A DNA stretch of 64,000 bases. Source: Ancylomarina salipaludis. GTDB taxonomy: Bacteria > Bacteroidota > Bacteroidia > Bacteroidales > Marinifilaceae. Made by a program: the position numbers and the translations under genes. Shown one piece after another: positions 56,463 to 63,915 of the stretch. The stretch is taken from assembly GCF_004122035.1 (NCBI RefSeq), contig NZ_SAXA01000003.1, positions 281,653 through 345,652 of the forward strand, read 5' to 3'. The notes under the pieces were generated by a model that saw only the letters and a program-made list of their open reading frames with translations, was not told the origin of the DNA and did no database searches. Numbering within the stretch: position 1 is the stretch's first letter; each line of letters opens with the position of its first letter.

Positions 56463-57860
56463 ATGATGAACAGAATTCTTAATTCAGCACTGAGCCTGCT
56501 TTTGATGGCCGGTTTATTGATGTCTTGCCAAAATTCGCCAAAGGCAAAAAAAGAGGCGGATGCCAAGCATGAAAAGTCATGTTGCAGTCACTCGATGCAT
56601 TTGGATTGGACCCGTAATGCGAACATCTACGAGGTGAACATTCGCCAGTACACGCCTGAAGGAACCATCAATGCTTTTGCCGAGCACATGCCTCGTTTGA
56701 AAGAGATGGGTGTGGATATTCTTTGGATTATGCCTGTGTATCCTGTTTCTCAAGCCAAGCGTAAGGGCAGTTTGGGTTCTTATTATGCCGTGGCTGATTA
56801 CCGTGCCGTGAATCCTGAGTTTGGAAGCATGGACGATTTGAAAAATTTGGTTAAGAAAGCTCACGATATGGGCATGAAGGTTATTCTTGACTGGGTGGCT
56901 AACCATACCGGATGGGACAATGTGATCATGAAAGATCATAAGGACTGGTATACACAAAACGATAAAGGCGAAATTATTATGCCGGAGGGAACAGATTGGT
57001 CGGATACGGCTGATTTGAACTACGAAAACAAAGATATGCGTGAATACATGAAGGGGTCTTTGAAATTCTGGATCAACGAAGCAGATGTTGATGGTTTCAG
57101 ATGTGATGTAGCCGGTATGGTGCCAACTGATTTCTGGAACGAGGCGAGAGCTGAATTGGATTCGATTAAACCCGTGTTTATGTTGGCTGAAGGATGGAAA
57201 CCTGAGCTTTTGGAAAAAGCTTTCGATATGGGATATGCCTGGGATCTTCACCATTTGATGAATGATATTGCTAAGGGAGAGAAGAACGCCAACGAGCTTG
57301 ATGCTTATTTTGCTAAAATCGATACCCTTTACCAAAAGGATAATTACCTGATGAATTTCATCACCAACCACGACGAGAATTCATGGAACGGAACCGTTAA
57401 GGAACGTATGGGTGATGCGGGCAATGCCTTTGCTGTTTTGTCGTTTACAGTACCGGGTATGCCTCTAATCTATAGCGGTCAGGAAGCCGGAATGGACAAG
57501 CGTTTGAAATTCTTCGAGAAAGATGAGATTGACTGGACTCGTAAAGACTTAATTCCTTTTTACACCCAATTGATTGATCTGAAAAAGACCAATAAAGCCT
57601 TATTCAATGGCGTTAAAGGTGGCGATTTGGTAAGAATCCCTACCGATAAAAACGAAGCCGTTTATGCCTTCGTTCGCGAAAAAGACGGCGACAGAATTGT
57701 GGTGGTTCTTAACCTAAGCAAGGATGCTGTGGACGTTAAATTAAATACTGAGGCTTATGCAGGTGCTTACAGCGACTTTTTCACCAAAGAGAAGCAAGAA
57801 CTTGCTAAAGAAACAGCCATGTCTTTAAAGGCCTGGGAATATAAAGTATTTGTAAACTAA
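56463..57860 (+). CDS. Small GH13 amylase lipoprotein
   Basis: Lipoprotein signal LLLMAGLLMSC; the mature start holds CCSHSMH, an unusual Cys/His cluster. The GH13 barrel has VNIRQYTPEGT, KVILDWVANHTG, nucleophile in DGFRCDVAGM, acid in FMLAEGWKP, and NFITNHDENSWNG. At 465 residues it is among the shorter GH13 enzymes. The first or second ATG (56463 or 56466) may be used. Last of the hydrolase run; a strong terminator with a TTCG loop follows. Confidence 0.93.
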   Translation: MMNRILNSALSLLLMAGLLMSCQNSPKAKKEADAKHEKSCCSHSMHLDWTRNANIYEVNIRQYTPEGTINAFAEHMPRLKEMGVDILWIMPVYPVSQAKRKGSLGSYYAVADYRAVNPEFGSMDDLKNLVKKAHDMGMKVILDWVANHTGWDNVIMKDHKDWYTQNDKGEIIMPEGTDWSDTADLNYENKDMREYMKGSLKFWINEADVDGFRCDVAGMVPTDFWNEARAELDSIKPVFMLAEGWKPELLEKAFDMGYAWDLHHLMNDIAKGEKNANELDAYFAKIDTLYQKDNYLMNFITNHDENSWNGTVKERMGDAGNAFAVLSFTVPGMPLIYSGQEAGMDKRLKFFEKDEIDWTRKDLIPFYTQLIDLKKTNKALFNGVKGGDLVRIPTDKNEAVYAFVREKDGDRIVVVLNLSKDAVDVKLNTEAYAGAYSDFFTKEKQELAKETAMSLKAWEYKVFVN

Positions 57861-57895
57861 TTTGCTTTCTGTTTTACGGAAAGTGGGTACCCCTC

Positions 57896-57928
57896 AAAAA
57901 GCCATTCTCTTCGGGGAATGGCTTTTTT
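57896..57928 (+). terminator. Terminator closing the maltose/starch operon
   Basis: AAAAAGCCATTC (57896-57907) pairs with GAATGGCTTTTT (57916-57927), closing on a TTCG loop, followed by T-rich sequence. Thermodynamically strong and typical of operon ends. Confidence 0.85.
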
Positions 57929-58113
57929 ATTGGAAAAAGAATGAGGCTTTAATCTCAAAATGAAATTCAGTTTTACCCCAGCCCTAAAGGGAGCCTGAAT
58001 TTCAACGATTCATTTAAGTCCCCTTTAGGGAACTGTAGCGAAGCGTAACTCGACGAAGTCCATAAAAGGGAAAAGTCGTTGCCTGGTATAGGTTTTTACT
58101 CTTTTAGGACAAC
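57923..58113. repeat. Palindromic repeat copy 1
   Basis: About 190 bp beginning TTTTTTATTGGAAAAAGAAT and containing CCCTAAAGGG (57982-57991) and its reverse complement CCCTTTAGGG (58021-58030), so it can fold into a hairpin. It is repeated directly after by copy 2, and a shorter copy lies at 59228-59351. No coding potential is seen. Confidence 0.8.
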
Positions 58114-58314
58114 TTTTTTATTGGAAAAAGAATAAGGCTTTAATCTCAAAATGAAATTCAGTTTTACCCCGGCCCTAAAGGGAGCCTGAATTTCACCGAC
58201 TCATTCAAGTCCCCTTTAGGGGATTTAGGGGTAGTGAACTGTAAGCAGAATTCGACGAAGTCCATTTAAGGGTAAAAGTTCTTGCTTGATATAGGCTTCT
58301 ACTCTTTTGGATAG
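58114..58314. repeat. Palindromic repeat copy 2
   Basis: Direct tandem copy of 57923-58113 with scattered changes; it has a short extra piece, GGATTTAGGGGTAGTG, after the CCCCTTTAGGGG string. Ends at ACTCTTTTGGATAG, matching the end of copy 1. Confidence 0.8.
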
Positions 58315-58352
58315 CTTTTTATTGGAAAAAGAATAAGCTTCGAATCTCAGAA
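58315..58352. repeat. Palindromic repeat copy 3 (partial)
   Basis: Only the first about 38 bases (CTTTTTATTGGAAAAAGAAT...GAATCTCAGAAT) remain, immediately before the esterase gene start at 58373. Confidence 0.65.
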
Positions 58353-58372
58353 TAACTAACGAATTTACCGAT

Positions 58373-59236
58373 ATGAAACACATAGCTCTTGTTTTGATTT
58401 TTTGCAGCAGCTTGTTGGCCTGTAACAAACAAAAGAAACATTCACCTCTAAGTTTTAAAGATTACCCGGCATTTCAGTCGGCATACATTCCGGCTCGCGA
58501 TGTTAAAGTGATGCTGCCTCCGGCTTATGATGCTAAAAAATCGTATCCCGTTATTTATATGCACGATGGGCAGATGCTTTTCGATAGCACAAGAACCTGG
58601 AACAAACAGGAGTGGGGTGTTGACGAGACGATTGATAGCCTGATTAAGGCTCAGAAAATACGACCGGTTATTGTTGTGGCGATTAATAACACCACCAACC
58701 GTTATTTGGAGTATATGCCCAACAAGCCACAGGAGGTCTTGAAATCGATAGACAGACCGGAAAAGTTCAAAGGCAAAATTCTGTCTGACGACTACCTGAA
58801 ATTTTTGGTTGAGGAACTCAAGCCTTTTATCGATAAGAATTACAAAACCCGTTCAGATCGGGATAATACCTTTATACTGGGTTCGAGTATGGGAGGCCTG
58901 ATTTCCTGTTATGCCATATCGGAATATCCTGATGTGTTTGGTGGCGCGGCTTGCATGTCGACGCACTGGCCAGCCATTGATGGTGTTTTTCTGAAGTATG
59001 TGGCGGCGAATTTACCCGATCCGCTAACGCACAAAATCTATTTCGATTATGGGACACAAACACTCGATTCGCTTTACGAACCCTATCAGTTAATTGCGGA
59101 CAGTCTGATGCAAGAACGGGGCTATCATCGAAATGAGAATTGGATGACCCAAAAATTCGAGGGGGCTAAGCATGACGAGAATGCCTGGAAAAGCAGGTTG
59201 CACATTCCCCTTGAATTCTTACTGGGTAAAGAATAA
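58373..59236 (+). CDS. Esterase-family alpha/beta hydrolase lipoprotein
   Basis: Lipoprotein signal VLIFCSSLLAC. The alpha/beta hydrolase fold of the esterase D/Fes group is shown by YPVIYMHDGQMLFD, the nucleophile Ser in ILGSSMGGLISCY, and a late His (GAKHDENAW). The length is 287. Such esterases occur in starch loci of marine Bacteroidota, but the acyl substrate is unknown. The gene is enclosed by copies of a 190-bp repeat, and the final codons plus stop (AAA GAA TAA) coincide with the start of repeat copy 4, so the gene may have arrived with or between repeats. Confidence 0.85.
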   Translation: MKHIALVLIFCSSLLACNKQKKHSPLSFKDYPAFQSAYIPARDVKVMLPPAYDAKKSYPVIYMHDGQMLFDSTRTWNKQEWGVDETIDSLIKAQKIRPVIVVAINNTTNRYLEYMPNKPQEVLKSIDRPEKFKGKILSDDYLKFLVEELKPFIDKNYKTRSDRDNTFILGSSMGGLISCYAISEYPDVFGGAACMSTHWPAIDGVFLKYVAANLPDPLTHKIYFDYGTQTLDSLYEPYQLIADSLMQERGYHRNENWMTQKFEGAKHDENAWKSRLHIPLEFLLGKE

Positions 59237-59351
59237 GGCTTCGAATCTCAGAATGAAATTCATTTAAGTCCCCTTTAGGGAACTGTAGCGAAGCGTAACT
59301 CGACGAATCCCATTTAAAGGGTAAAGTCGTGCTTAGTATGAGGTTTTATTT
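59228..59351. repeat. Palindromic repeat copy 4 (internally shortened)
   Basis: Matches copies 1 and 2 from AAAGAATAAGGCT through CTTTAGGGAACTGTAGCGAAG and on to AGTCGTGCTTAGTATGAGG, but lacks about 45 bases including CCCTAAAGGG, so its hairpin half is missing. It overlaps the stop codon of the esterase gene. Confidence 0.75.
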
Positions 59352-59527
59352 GTGAGCTCTTCTCTTTTTTATTCTTTATTGTTTCGTAGATTTGAACTCT
59401 CAAAATAGGGTACATTAAGCTCGTAGGCTATGTACTGCATGCTAAAGACTGGCAGAAAATAAAACCAATTTTGAATAGTCAGTCTGGTGCTAGATTAAAA
59501 GTAATGACAAACACGAATTCAATAGAT

Positions 59528-60193
59528 ATGACGTGCCGGAAAGCGGTAATATTTGATATGGACGGGGTCATAGTTGACTCAGAGAAACTTTGGAAACAGG
59601 CGGAATATGAGGTTTTTACATCTTTAGGGGTAAAAGTGACTGACGAAGATTCTAAAATAACCCAATCGATGACAACTTCTGAAGTCACAGAATTTTGGTA
59701 TGATAAGTTTCCCTGGGATAACAAAGATTTCCATACTGTAGAACAAATGGTTGTATCACGGGTTATCGACCTGATTGAAACCCAGGATTGTCATATAAAT
59801 GGGATAAAGCCTTTTATTGAGAGATTAAAGGATAAGAACTATAAAATAGCCCTGGCGACCAATTCACCCAGCAGAATTATTCCTGCCGTATTAAAAAAAG
59901 CGGGTATCATACATTTATTTGACACCTTATCTTCAGCCGAGTTCGAAGATAAGGGCAAACCCGATCCTGCCATTTATTGCAATACAGCAAAAAAACTAAA
60001 TATTAAACCCGAGAATTGTTTGGTTATTGAAGATTCATATTCGGGGATGTTGGCTGCAAAGAATGCGGGAATGACTACAGTTGCCTTTACTAATGGGAAT
60101 AAAGAAATTGACTTTGATATAGCAGATTATAGAATTGACAATTTTGAAACTCATGAGATTGAATTTCTGAGCGAGTTGGGATTGAAAGCATAA
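59528..60193 (+). CDS. HAD-superfamily sugar-phosphate phosphatase (YniC/HxpB-like)
   Basis: A cytoplasmic HAD phosphatase with a C1 helical cap. Motif I is FDMDGVIVDSEKLW (residues about 7-20), motif II LATNSPSR, motif III GKPDPAIY, motif IV VIEDSYSGMLAA. The cap text resembles hexitol/2-deoxyglucose phosphatases, not beta-phosphoglucomutase. The frame is open from a TTG at 59471, but the ATG at 59528 puts motif I at the usual distance; 59504 is a second possibility. It probably detoxifies or recycles phosphorylated sugars of the locus; substrate is inference. Confidence 0.88.
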   Translation: MTCRKAVIFDMDGVIVDSEKLWKQAEYEVFTSLGVKVTDEDSKITQSMTTSEVTEFWYDKFPWDNKDFHTVEQMVVSRVIDLIETQDCHINGIKPFIERLKDKNYKIALATNSPSRIIPAVLKKAGIIHLFDTLSSAEFEDKGKPDPAIYCNTAKKLNIKPENCLVIEDSYSGMLAAKNAGMTTVAFTNGNKEIDFDIADYRIDNFETHEIEFLSELGLKA

Positions 60194-60256
60194 AGTATTT
60201 GTGCAACGGGATAGGTTATATTCCCGAAAGCTTTTATTCTAAATTGATAAATTAAC

Positions 60257-60290
60257 AAAGCCATTCTCCGCAGAGAATGGCTTTTGTTTT
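60257..60290. terminator. Bidirectional terminator between convergent genes
   Basis: AAAGCCATTCTC (60257-60268) and GAGAATGGCTTT (60273-60284) form a perfect 12-bp stem on a CGCA loop, followed by TTGTTTTTTC. It serves the HAD gene and the opposing phosphatase gene. Confidence 0.85.
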
Positions 60291-60307
60291 TTCAGATTGC
60301 TTTAATC

Positions 60308-60856
60308 CTAGTCGTTTATTTCCAGGCTGATTTCCTTGCCCAGCATTTTTTCAAAGGGTAAGGCGAATTTAAGCTTGCGACCGACCCTGGCTGCCTCGTT
60401 TGCCGAATAACCTTTGTATTGAATCAGGTAAGCCATTAAAACGTTTGTCACTCTACCAGCGCTACGACAATGTATCAGGAGTTTTTCTTTTCCCTCGAGT
60501 AATTTGGCAAAGGCCTCAAGATTTTCAGGCGTATAATCTTTATTGCCCCCTATGGGTAAGTTGTGGTAGTCTAAACCCAGTTCGCTTGCCATATTTTCTT
60601 CGTTGTAGGCATAAGTGGCAAAGTCCTGATTTTCTTTTTCGGTGCGTAGGTTCACAATTTTACGAACCCCTTGCGATTTGTACCAACGCAGGGCTTCCAG
60701 GCTGGGCTGTGCACTGATGTAGTAGTTCTGATATTTAAAGGCGCTGTTGAAATCTTTGATGATTTCAACCGAATCGGCTTTTACGGTTTTGTTTTTAGCC
60801 TGAGAGCTAAATGCCAAAATAAGGCTTAGCATGAGAGCGATAATGGGTGTTTTCAT
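60308..60856 (-). CDS. Secreted tyrosine/dual-specificity phosphatase-like protein
   Basis: A signal peptide (MKTPIIALMLSLILAFSSQA) is followed by a compact phosphatase domain. YYISAQPSLEALRWYKSQGV and KIVNLRTEKEN match the beta-lactamase-hydrolase-like/VSP group of Cys phosphatases, and the active-site loop is LLIHCRSAGRVTNVLMAYL, a C-x4-R version as in that group. The frame extends to 60937 but the signal peptide fixes the ATG at 60856. Its role in the envelope is unknown. It is alone and convergent with the HAD gene. Confidence 0.85.
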   Translation of the reverse strand: MKTPIIALMLSLILAFSSQAKNKTVKADSVEIIKDFNSAFKYQNYYISAQPSLEALRWYKSQGVRKIVNLRTEKENQDFATYAYNEENMASELGLDYHNLPIGGNKDYTPENLEAFAKLLEGKEKLLIHCRSAGRVTNVLMAYLIQYKGYSANEAARVGRKLKFALPFEKMLGKEISLEIND

Positions 60857-61094
60857 TTTGTTTGTTCTGTGTTTGAGTTTTTGTGTGTTCCTTTTCTGAA
60901 CGAGGCCAAACTTCGCTAAAATATTAGTCTTAGGCAAGGCTAATTGACTATTTCTGATACAGAATAGAAGCTAAATAAGCGACATAAAAATAGAGAATTG
61001 TTTTTATTTCTTATTGTTTCTTTTGTTAAGCCTGCTTCTTTTACTAGTTTTAATCTTGACAAACATAAAAGGCACAAGTTATCTTTGCGAGTTT
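60857..61094. other. Promoter region and boundary of the cassette array, no gene
   Basis: This stretch holds the promoter of the minus-strand phosphatase and leads into the first attC-like half site. I see no convincing coding sequence. A 65-codon frame at 60940-61137 on the minus strand overlaps the repeat and has no recognisable features. Confidence 0.45.
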
Positions 61095-61158
61095 TGTATG
61101 TTACACTTTTGATAACGGCTATTGAAAATAAGTGCAAGGGTGCATAAACTAGTTACAG
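61095..61158 (+). repeat. Right half of an attC-like site before cassette A
   Basis: The string from TGTATGTTACACTTTTGATAA through GAAAATAAGTGCAAGGGTGCATAAACTAGTTAC closely matches 62220-62283, the right half of the site after cassette B. It ends in the core GTTACAG (61152-61158), from which cassette A begins. Confidence 0.65.
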
Positions 61159-61167
61159 CAATATAGA

Positions 61168-61686
61168 ATGGGATATGAAATTTTCGAACCTCAAGTAAAA
61201 GCTCCTTTGCACACATTGGCAAGAGCTGAAGCAAAACGGCACTTTAATTTGCACTTATCAAGTATCGGTGAAAGAATTAAAGAACTAGAGAAGCTTATGA
61301 ATTCAGTTAATATTGAATTAGACTTTACGATTGATAGTATAGTCAAAATTGATAATTGGTTCCCTGATATAATTGAACCTAACCCCCAAAAAAATAATGA
61401 ACCCAATGGGAAATCTTTTTCAATATGTAATGACTTGGGAATGTATCTCGGAGAAATACTCAAGAAAGAAAGTGAATGGATCAAGTGGGAATTAAATACA
61501 TTAAGAAAAAGTGATATTTCTTATCATAGACCTGTCCTGACTAATTTTAGGGGTGTAAAAAACAAAAATTATTATATAGATTTTGATTTAGTTTTATGTC
61601 AATATGCTCATAGAATAATAGATGGCAAAGTTGAACTAGGGACAATTAAGAGAATGATTGAATATGCTATAGAAAAGTCTAATTAA
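61168..61686 (+). CDS. Hypothetical protein, cassette A gene
   Basis: A soluble 172-residue protein without signal or membrane segment. It is helical and charged, with text such as RAEAKRHFNLHLSSIGERIKELEKL near the N-terminus and NDLGMYLGEILKKESEWIKWELN in the middle; the pattern vaguely recalls small immunity or HEPN-like proteins, but I do not recognise it. The gene starts 10 bases after the GTT core of the site before it and ends six bases before the R''-like TGCTGCTAC, so it fills a cassette completely, as integron cassette genes do. Confidence 0.65.
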   Translation: MGYEIFEPQVKAPLHTLARAEAKRHFNLHLSSIGERIKELEKLMNSVNIELDFTIDSIVKIDNWFPDIIEPNPQKNNEPNGKSFSICNDLGMYLGEILKKESEWIKWELNTLRKSDISYHRPVLTNFRGVKNKNYYIDFDLVLCQYAHRIIDGKVELGTIKRMIEYAIEKSN

Positions 61687-61691
61687 GATAA

Positions 61692-61832
61692 TGCTGCTAC
61701 ATACGCTATATACCATAGGCGGGTAGTGAATTTCCAAAGATTTAGTGCTTTAATGAGCTATCTTTCCTTTTAATAAATATTGAAATATAAATCAACAAAG
61801 GCATCTACGTTATATAGCGCCATCCGTTGGCT
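61692..61832 (+). repeat. attC-like recombination site after cassette A
   Basis: An imperfect palindrome of 141 bp: CGCTATATA (61704-61712) pairs with TATATAGCG (61811-61819). It opens with TGCTGCTAC, near-complementary to the GTTACAGCA that begins cassette A, and closes with GTTGGCT (61826-61832), the start of cassette B. Its left part, ACATACGCTATATACCATAGGCGGGTAG, recurs in the next site. The design matches integron attC sites; the cores deviate from the classical GTTRRRY. Confidence 0.68.
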
Positions 61833-61866
61833 TTAATACCTGAAAATAAAACTTAAAAAAATACTA

Positions 61867-62133
61867 ATGGAAAAAAATAAATTAGTTGAACTTACAAACG
61901 AAGAATTACAGATTGAAAAAAAGAAATTAAAAAAACGTAAATTCTTAAAAGCATTATTAATCGGAATTTTAGTAGGGGTTTTATTTATGTTAGGCTCTGC
62001 TATAGTACATTACGAAAGTCCTTTTGGAACTATACCAATATTCCTTTTACTCTTCATAATTTTTAAAATTGCAAAAAGTCCTGATAAAGACAAAACCCTT
62101 GAAGAAACTTTAAAAGAACGGAACATAAATTAA
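61867..62133 (+). CDS. Hypothetical small membrane protein, cassette B gene
   Basis: An 88-residue protein with a Lys-rich N-terminus (IEKKKLKKRKFLKALL), two hydrophobic helices (LLIGILVGVLFMLGSAIVHY and IPIFLLLFIIFKI) and a charged tail. Function unknown. It lies alone between GTTGGCTTTAATAC (61826-61839) and its near-perfect inverse AGTACTAAAGCCAAC (62175-62189). Codon use is AT-rich compared with the hydrolase genes upstream, consistent with separate origin. Confidence 0.65.
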   Translation: MEKNKLVELTNEELQIEKKKLKKRKFLKALLIGILVGVLFMLGSAIVHYESPFGTIPIFLLLFIIFKIAKSPDKDKTLEETLKERNIN

Positions 62134-62180
62134 CCAAGTCTTAAACCTAAAAATTGATTGAGTTAAAAAATAAAAGTACT

Positions 62181-62286
62181 AAAGCCAACATACGCTATAT
62201 ACCATAGGCGGGTAGCGAAGTATGTTGCACTTCTGATAAAGGATGCTGAAAATAAATACAAGGGTGCATATATAAACTAGTTAGGG
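62181..62286 (+). repeat. attC-like recombination site after cassette B
   Basis: It starts with AAAGCCAAC, the exact reverse complement of the GTTGGCTTT that begins cassette B, and ends with GTTAGGG (62280-62286), which begins cassette C. CAACATAC (62187-62194) pairs with GTATGTTG (62220-62227), and CGCTATATA recurs at 62193-62201. The left half matches the site after cassette A and the right half the site before cassette A. Confidence 0.7.
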
Positions 62287-62297
62287 GTAATTTTAAA

Positions 62298-63098
62298 ATG
62301 CTCTTAATAAAATCAAATCTTAAGAAACAATTGAATAGCATAATGACACGATTGAAATATTTATACAAAAGAAAATCTGAAGGTATTTTTCTATGGATAT
62401 TAACATTTATATCGGTATTCCTAATTATTAAATCCTCAGATGACCCTTTATTACCTCTTTTAGAAGGGGGGATTTTTGAAAGCATTTTTCACCAATTTAG
62501 TTATGGTAATCTTATAGTTCAGACAATTTCACTAGGTTTTGTAGTTAGTTTAATATTTTATTTAATAGTTGTGTATATACCGAATAAAAGGAAGGAGAAA
62601 GATGTTGATCCTTATGTCAAAATTCAATGTGAATCCATCATATTCTCCTCTTCTGTTATAATAAAGGATATCATTTCAAAATCAGATTCGGGGCATGATT
62701 TTAAAAACCTAACAATTGAACAATTTAAAGAGATTTGTGAAAAAGTTAACCCCCTAGATCACATTACAAAATTCCACAATGGTATTGGAAATTACTTTGA
62801 TCAGCATTTGGGTTACAAAATAAACAACAATTGGATTAGAATTGAGGAAGAGGTAGATAACCTTCTCAAATTATTACCACATATTGATACGGGTATATTA
62901 AACAGAATATACGATCTAAAGAATTGTACTTTTAGAATATTTGCAAAAGATTTATCTCAAGTGGAAAAATTTAAAAATGATAATTTAAATGCCTGGTCAG
63001 AACCTCTTTTTGAAATATATACACTCTCAAAAGAATTAAGAGAGTATAGTAGTTTGTATTTCAAAACAGACCTTAAAAATGATCCATGGAATAAATAA
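62298..63098 (+). CDS. Hypothetical membrane protein, cassette C gene
   Basis: A 266-residue protein with two membrane helices near the N-terminus (GIFLWILTFISVFLIIK, about 30-46; TISLGFVVSLIFYLIVVYI, about 75-93) and a cytoplasmic-looking helical domain of about 170 residues ending ELREYSSLYFKTDLKND. I do not recognise a family. ATG codons at 62298 and 62343 are both possible starts. It lies between GTTAGGGGTA (62280-62289) and TACCCCTAAC (63103-63112), the exact inverse, so it is the gene of a third cassette. Confidence 0.65.
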   Translation: MLLIKSNLKKQLNSIMTRLKYLYKRKSEGIFLWILTFISVFLIIKSSDDPLLPLLEGGIFESIFHQFSYGNLIVQTISLGFVVSLIFYLIVVYIPNKRKEKDVDPYVKIQCESIIFSSSVIIKDIISKSDSGHDFKNLTIEQFKEICEKVNPLDHITKFHNGIGNYFDQHLGYKINNNWIRIEEEVDNLLKLLPHIDTGILNRIYDLKNCTFRIFAKDLSQVEKFKNDNLNAWSEPLFEIYTLSKELREYSSLYFKTDLKNDPWNK

Positions 63099-63102
63099 AA
63101 AC

Positions 63103-63150
63103 TACCCCTAACAAAAGTAACCGTTGCACAAGCCCCTAATAGTGCTGCAA
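63103..63150 (+). repeat. attC-like site after cassette C (short or decayed)
   Basis: TACCCCTAAC (63103-63112) is the exact reverse complement of the cassette C start. The following TTGCAC...GTGCTGCAA may form a short hairpin, and AACCGTTGCAC recalls ATGTTGCAC of the previous site, but no clear closing core is seen, so the array probably ends here. Confidence 0.5.
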
Positions 63151-63204
63151 GAGAGAATCATTTAGAAATTTAGATAATAGAATTGGATTAAAAGAAATAT
63201 AGAG

Positions 63205-63657
63205 ATGAAACAATCGGAAAATAAAGATTATACGGCTGTAAATATAGGACCACTGGATGAGATCAAATCCCATTCACTCATTCACCCCATATCAGGAAAA
63301 GAGGTTAAGGGGAAAGTGTTTTTAAAAGAGCTGACCAAAGCAAGCGGTACCGAAATATCCTTTAACGCCTTGCCCCCTAAAACCGAGCTGGGGTATTTTC
63401 ATATTCACAATCAGGATGAAGAAACCTATATTGTGCTTAAGGGGTCGGGGTATTATCAGGTGAATGAGGATTGCTTTCCCATTGAGGAAGGAAGCATCAT
63501 ACGCGTTGCACCCGAAGGGGTGAGAAGTTTATGCAACAGCTCAGATGAGGAGTTGGTTTATATTTGTGTTCAATCGAAAATGAATTCATTGGAAGAACAT
63601 ACCACTGACGATGGTTCGCGGGTGGCATACGATTCGAAAATGAAAGCATTCGTTTAA
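63205..63657 (+). CDS. Cupin domain protein
   Basis: A single-domain cupin of 150 residues. Motif 1 is GYFHIHNQDEETYIVLKGSG (two His and a Glu as metal ligands); motif 2 is IRVAPEGVRSLCN, where the usual His is replaced by Arg, so metal binding may be incomplete. No signal peptide. Enzymatic or sugar-binding role cannot be assigned. It is just beyond the cassette array and has its own spacing, so it belongs to the ordinary chromosome. Confidence 0.8.
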   Translation: MKQSENKDYTAVNIGPLDEIKSHSLIHPISGKEVKGKVFLKELTKASGTEISFNALPPKTELGYFHIHNQDEETYIVLKGSGYYQVNEDCFPIEEGSIIRVAPEGVRSLCNSSDEELVYICVQSKMNSLEEHTTDDGSRVAYDSKMKAFV

Positions 63658-63661
63658 AAGC

Positions 63662-63712
63662 CTCCCCTGATCGTTTGTATCAGAAATAAAAGGCGATCAA
63701 TCTGTAGGGGAG
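63662..63712. other. Hairpin after the cupin gene
   Basis: CTCCCCT-GATCG (63662-63673) pairs with CGATC (63694-63698) and AGGGGAG (63706-63712), giving a two-part stem. No T run follows; it may protect the 3' end of the mRNA. Confidence 0.45.
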
Positions 63713-63771
63713 AGAGCAAGGAAGGGCATCAGCGGCCAGACCTTGTAAAATTTACCGTAAAAAAAATATCT

Positions 63772-63797
63772 AAGCCAAGCCAGCCGCTTGGCTTTTT
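63772..63797 (+). terminator. Terminator downstream of the cupin gene
   Basis: AAGCCAAGC (63772-63780) and GCTTGGCTT (63786-63794) form a perfect 9-bp stem with a 5-base loop followed by a T run. Confidence 0.78.
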
Positions 63798-63915
63798 CTT
63801 TTGGCAATGCCCCGTCTTTTCAAAAAACGGGCTTATTCGTGTCACGAAAAGCTTCCCCAAGCAAAAAGACGCCTTTGTAATACCCTGAAATAGCTTGACA
63901 CAAAAAGTCAAGGTA

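Noticed and set aside
56577..57371. 264-codon frame antisense to the small GH13 gene
   Set aside because: Shadow frame; the sense frame has all GH13 motifs.
60940..61137. 65-codon frame on the minus strand
   Set aside because: It overlaps the attC-like repeat, has no recognisable features and no plausible signal or domain.
61095..63150. CRISPR array
   Set aside because: The repeats are long, imperfect and enclose genes; there are no regular short repeats with unique spacers.
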